Below, piece after piece: positions 61,125 through 64,000 of a stretch of 64,000 nt of DNA (position 1 is the first letter of the stretch; the number at the start of each line of letters is the position of its first letter). Source of the stretch: Roseibium sp. MMSF_3412 (GTDB lineage: Bacteria; Pseudomonadota; Alphaproteobacteria; Rhizobiales; Stappiaceae). The stretch is taken from contig NZ_JASHJI010000004.1 in the NCBI RefSeq assembly GCF_030733265.1, positions 361,125 to 425,124 on the forward strand, written 5' to 3'. A program made the translations under genes and the position numbers. Under the pieces are notes generated by a model. The model saw only the letters and a program-made list of their open reading frames with translations. It searched no databases and was not told where the DNA came from.

Positions 61125-62959
61125 CGTCAGCGCTGCCGCGCTGGGTTGCCGCCATCGCGCTTTTGTCCGGTCTGATCTGGGCCGGACTTCTCGGCCAGCA
61201 GCATCTTGCCGGCAAGGCAAGCGTCATCGACCGTTTCGAGACGGTGCTCCTGGATCTGCGGGTCACGCTGGCCGGCCAAAGGCCCGCGCCCAGGGACATA
61301 ACCATTGTCGCAATCGACGACAGAACGGTTTCGGAGGCCGGCACCTATCCGCTCAGCCGGAAAACGCTTGCCGAACTGATCATGAAAATCGGCGAAGCGG
61401 GTGCCGCGTCGCTCGCGGTCGACATTCTCCTGTCGGGCGCATCGACGGAAGCCGATGACGCTGCGCTGGCGGCGGCTCTTGAAACGCTTCCGACGGTTAT
61501 CGCGGTTGCTGCAGAGGTAAGCGGAACGGAACAGACGGCAAGTGCGATTCCCGTCGTTCGCGAAGCGCTTGGTCCCGATGCCCGGTTCGCGAAAGCCGCC
61601 ACCGAGGGTCTCGTCAACATCGTGACCGATGGCGGCGGCACGCCACGGCACATACCGGCGCTGTTCCTGTCCGGATCCGGCCTGCAACCGTCGTTCAGCC
61701 TCAAGGCGCTGGAACGCTTTTCCGGAAAAACGCCGAGCATCACCGAGGAGGGGGTCCGGATCGGCATTCGCGAGCTGCCCCTTGATCTCGGATGGCACCT
61801 TGCCCTCAACTATTATGGTCCGGCCGAAGCGATTGAAACGATCAGTGCAGCAAGCCTCTTGAGCGGTGACCCGGTCGATCTTCGCGGCCGTCTTGCGGTT
61901 CTCGGCGTCACGGCAACAGCCGTCGGCGACCGGTTCGCGACCCCTTTCGACCCGGTCATGCCGGGTGTGGAGGTGCAGGCAACGGGCATTGCCAATCTTC
62001 TCGACGGGTCGGCACTCATGCGCACCGGCGCAATTCGCCTCGCCGACGCTGCAGCGGCGCTGACGATCACGCTTCTGGGTCTCGTAGCCGTCGCTTTTCT
62101 GCCGCTCGCGCCGGCGGTCATTTTCTACATGGCCCTGCTCGCCGGCTGGCTTGTCCTCACGATGATCCTGTTCGGGCAGGGGCAGTGGCTGAACGCGGCG
62201 CTTCCCTTTGCCGCGAGCCTGCCTCCGGTGGTCGCACTGCTCTTGTTGCGCCAGGTGTTCGAACGCCTCAGGTCACAGAAGCTGGCGCGCGCCAGGGAAG
62301 CGCTGAGCCGCTTTCAGTCACCGAAACTTGCCGGCCGTGTTGCCGAAGACCCCACTTTTCTTGCCGTGCCCAAAGAGCAGACCGCCGCGATGCTGTTCAT
62401 CGACCTGTCGGGCTATACCGGTCTCAGCGAAGCGCTCGGGCCCGTCAGAACAAGAGACTTCCTGAAGGACTTTCACACCATTGTCGTCGATGTCGTCAGC
62501 CAGTGCGACGGCGTCGTGCTCGACTTCATGGGCGATGGTGCCATGCTCGGGTTTGGTGTTCCGGAGGCGTCTGAAGACGACCCGGCGAATGCAGCGCGGT
62601 GCAGCTTTCTTCTTGAGCGGGCCGTGCGTGACTGGATCGACGATGCAGGCATGGGGGCACGTATCAGCCGCGTGCGGGTGGGTGCGCATGCGGGGCCGGT
62701 GGTGCTCTCGCGCCTCGGCCATGACAGCCAGCAGCAGATCGCGGCGACGGGAGACTGCGTCAACGTGGCCAGCCGCCTTCTGGAAGTTGCCAAGGACCAC
62801 GACGCATCGGTCGTGCTCTCATCCGATCTGATGCGCACCGCCGGCATGACCGGAACGGAATACGCACCCCCGCGCCAGGTCACCGCCGCGATCCGTGGCC
62901 GGCAGCAGGACCTGACCGTCGGCCTGTGGCGATCAGGCGAACATCCGCCCGGTTTCTGA
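61121..62959 (+). CDS. CHASE2-domain adenylate/guanylate cyclase
   Basis: This 612-residue membrane enzyme has an N-terminal helix (about 7-25), a periplasmic CHASE2 domain (about 28-300, with ITIVAIDDRTVSEAGTYPLSR), three closely spaced helices (about 310-390) and a class III cyclase domain (about 425-600). Metal Asp residues lie in LFIDLSGYTGLSEA and LDFMGDGAMLGFG, so the enzyme looks catalytically competent. It should turn a periplasmic signal, perhaps via the FecR protein, into cAMP. The divergent Crp-like gene is a natural effector. Confidence 0.9.
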   Translation: MTSALPRWVAAIALLSGLIWAGLLGQQHLAGKASVIDRFETVLLDLRVTLAGQRPAPRDITIVAIDDRTVSEAGTYPLSRKTLAELIMKIGEAGAASLAVDILLSGASTEADDAALAAALETLPTVIAVAAEVSGTEQTASAIPVVREALGPDARFAKAATEGLVNIVTDGGGTPRHIPALFLSGSGLQPSFSLKALERFSGKTPSITEEGVRIGIRELPLDLGWHLALNYYGPAEAIETISAASLLSGDPVDLRGRLAVLGVTATAVGDRFATPFDPVMPGVEVQATGIANLLDGSALMRTGAIRLADAAAALTITLLGLVAVAFLPLAPAVIFYMALLAGWLVLTMILFGQGQWLNAALPFAASLPPVVALLLLRQVFERLRSQKLARAREALSRFQSPKLAGRVAEDPTFLAVPKEQTAAMLFIDLSGYTGLSEALGPVRTRDFLKDFHTIVVDVVSQCDGVVLDFMGDGAMLGFGVPEASEDDPANAARCSFLLERAVRDWIDDAGMGARISRVRVGAHAGPVVLSRLGHDSQQQIAATGDCVNVASRLLEVAKDHDASVVLSSDLMRTAGMTGTEYAPPRQVTAAIRGRQQDLTVGLWRSGEHPPGF

Positions 62960-63012
62960 ATGCTGCCCATACCGGATGACGCGCATGGGTTCTTCGTGCG
63001 GGATCACGAAAG

Positions 63013-63047
63013 GTGGCGGCCGGCACTCCAATGTACCGGCCGCCCAC
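63013..63047. terminator. Hairpin between convergent cyclase and cytochrome b561 genes
   Basis: GGCGGCCGG (63015-63023) pairs with CCGGCCGCC (63036-63044), with a 12-base loop. No U tract follows on either strand, so termination is uncertain. Its place between two converging stops supports a transcript-end role. Confidence 0.45.
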
Positions 63048-63073
63048 GCGCTTCTTCGATGCAGCCTCAAGGG

Positions 63074-63643
63074 CTAAAGTATCTTGTAAAGTGTCTTGTC
63101 TTTTTTAAGCATGTGGTGAAACAGAACCGCACCGATGTGAAGCGCGAAGAGAGCGAGCAGGATCCAGGCGCTCCATTCGTGAATGGCGGACAGCGTCCAG
63201 GCAATGTCGGGGCTCTTGCCGATCGGGCTCCAGACCTGAAAAATCCCGAACCAGTTCAGAGGAAAGCCGTGCGCGTTGGTTGCCAGAAAACCGGAAACCG
63301 GCATGATGATCAGGAAGGCATAGAGAAGACCGTGAACCGTTGCTGCGGCGATGCGCTCGATGGCCGGACCCTCGTGCGGCGGTGCCTTGGAGACAAGCTT
63401 GTTGCCGACCCGCAGAAGCATCAGCCACAGGATCATGAACCCGAAGCTTTCGTGCAGCAGGTAGAAGCTCGAGACAACGTCCTTCTTGGCAAAACCGATC
63501 ATGAGACCAAGCGGCCAGGTCAACAGCACAAGCACGGCCACGGCCCAGTGAAGCAAACGGGCGGCGGAGCCGTAGCGGGGCGTTGCAATGTTCAGATCCC
63601 CTGATTGGACCGGCTGGTCGTTTGCAGTCACGTGCGCTGACAT
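63074..63643 (-). CDS. Cytochrome b561-family protein
   Basis: This 189-residue membrane protein has four helices with the b561 di-heme His pattern: RLLHWAVAVLVLLTW, LLHESFGFMILWLMLLR, VHGLLYAFLIIMPVSGF, and IHEWSAWILLALFALHIGAVLFHH. It transfers electrons between quinol and a periplasmic acceptor. The ATG at 63643 follows GGAGAGAAAG; a long upstream extension in the same frame is not plausible. It stands alone, next to a molybdenum-hydroxylase gene. Confidence 0.88.
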   Translation of the reverse strand: MSAHVTANDQPVQSGDLNIATPRYGSAARLLHWAVAVLVLLTWPLGLMIGFAKKDVVSSFYLLHESFGFMILWLMLLRVGNKLVSKAPPHEGPAIERIAAATVHGLLYAFLIIMPVSGFLATNAHGFPLNWFGIFQVWSPIGKSPDIAWTLSAIHEWSAWILLALFALHIGAVLFHHMLKKDKTLYKIL

Positions 63644-63856
63644 CTTTCTCTCCTGCTCTGCGGAAACGGGTTCCCTCGATATCCGGCAATCCTGACAGGA
63701 TTGACTGAAGATACCGTTGAACAGGTGCACGACCTGCCCTTCCGACACGTCGAAGATAGCGATCAAAAGGCACGGCGACCTGTGACGCACGGCACAGGGG
63801 AAGCCTTGTGGCTCAGATCCGGGTCTGAGGCCGGGTTTCGAAGGGTGCAAAAGAAA

Positions 63857-63879
63857 CGGCACCCGCAGTGCAGGTGCCG
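63857..63879 (-). terminator. Terminator after the CO/xanthine-dehydrogenase-type FAD subunit gene
   Basis: CGGCACC (63857-63863) pairs with GGTGCCG (63873-63879). Read on the minus strand the stem is followed by TTTCTTTTGC. It lies about 28 bp downstream of the stop at 63908. Confidence 0.7.
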
Positions 63880-63907
63880 CCTCAGAATGACTAATTGTTT
63901 GTTTTCG

Positions 63908-64000
63908 TCAGCCTGCTTTTTGGACGGCTCGTTTTGCCATGACGGTGACGAGGTTTGCGCGGTAGGCGGCGGAGCCGTGCAGGTCGTGCAGCATGGAGCC
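63908..64000 (-). CDS. CO/xanthine-dehydrogenase-type FAD-binding (medium) subunit, C-terminal fragment
   Basis: The last 30 residues of a frame entering from the right edge read GSMLHDLHGSAAYRANLVTV and then MAKRAVQKAG before TGA. This matches the C-terminal end of molybdenum-hydroxylase FAD subunits (CoxM type), where a D-x-HGS/A-x-x-YR-x-x-L block precedes the terminus. The rest lies outside the window, so the substrate (CO, xanthine, aldehyde) cannot be named. A terminator follows, so it is the last gene of its operon. Confidence 0.7.
   Translation of the reverse strand, partial: GSMLHDLHGSAAYRANLVTVMAKRAVQKAG

Noticed and set aside
1..64000. CRISPR arrays, tRNA or rRNA genes, prophage or IS elements
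   Set aside because: No regularly spaced direct repeats, cloverleaf-like sequences, rRNA signatures, transposase or integrase motifs were noticed on either strand.

Overview
The window looks like chromosomal DNA from a GC-rich, heterotrophic alphaproteobacterium, most likely a marine member of the Hyphomicrobiales such as Roseibium/Labrenzia (Stappiaceae). That placement is an inference from gene content (xylFGH with a ROK regulator, preTA, several ABC and TRAP importers, molybdenum-hydroxylase and cytochrome genes) and is not proven here. No rRNA, tRNA, CRISPR array, transposase or phage gene was seen. Almost all of the DNA is coding, with tight operons joined by ATGA, GTGA or TGATG overlaps. 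LAYOUT: 1-2502 (-) is a D-xylose ABC importer (xylG fragment, xylH, xylF). Divergent from it, 2771-7631 (+) holds a ROK repressor translationally coupled to a di-heme cytochrome and an FG-GAP/ASPIC-UnbV protein, followed by a cupin. 8329-11028 (+) is preT-preA (pyrimidine reduction). 11154-12750 (+) is a BCCT transporter with an overlapping 32-residue membrane microprotein. 12766-14543 (-) is a DUF2269/SDR-DoxX pair. 14668-15663 (-) is an orphan NMT1-type binding protein. Sequences resembling the RutR operator precede both preT and this binding protein. 15981-23508 (-) is a complete V/A-type ATPase operon in a permuted gene order. 24178-27012 (+) is a cytochrome b/ethylbenzene-dehydrogenase-like fusion plus a ferredoxin reductase. 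27078-30787 (-) is a periplasmic phosphate-binding-like protein paired with a membrane GGDEF-EAL protein. SUGAR REGION: 31163-42360 is a LacI-controlled unit (twin palindromic operators) with a MalFGK-type ABC importer, two TIM-barrel isomerases, a Gfo/Idh/MocA dehydrogenase, an aldo-keto reductase and a GH43 beta-xylosidase. 42437-47792 (-) is a second, RbsABC-type importer with an SMP-30 lactonase. 48030-50055 (+) is a GAF histidine kinase and its LuxR-type response regulator. Together with xylFGH this suggests specialisation on plant or algal pentosides. CATABOLIC REGION: 50369-59593 combines an enolase-superfamily enzyme, a universal stress protein, a TRAP transporter, a DadA-like oxidase, a TPP enzyme, a GntR/FCD regulator and an Asp/Glu racemase-type enzyme. 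Two GTATAC-centred palindromes point to common control by the GntR protein. The substrate is unknown. END: 59783-62959 is a Crp/Fnr regulator divergent from a FecR protein and a CHASE2 adenylate cyclase. 63074-63643 (-) is a cytochrome b561. The window ends inside the C-terminus of a CO/xanthine-dehydrogenase-type FAD subunit. Three of the four import operons with a visible binding-protein/next-gene junction carry a strong hairpin directly after the binding-protein gene.
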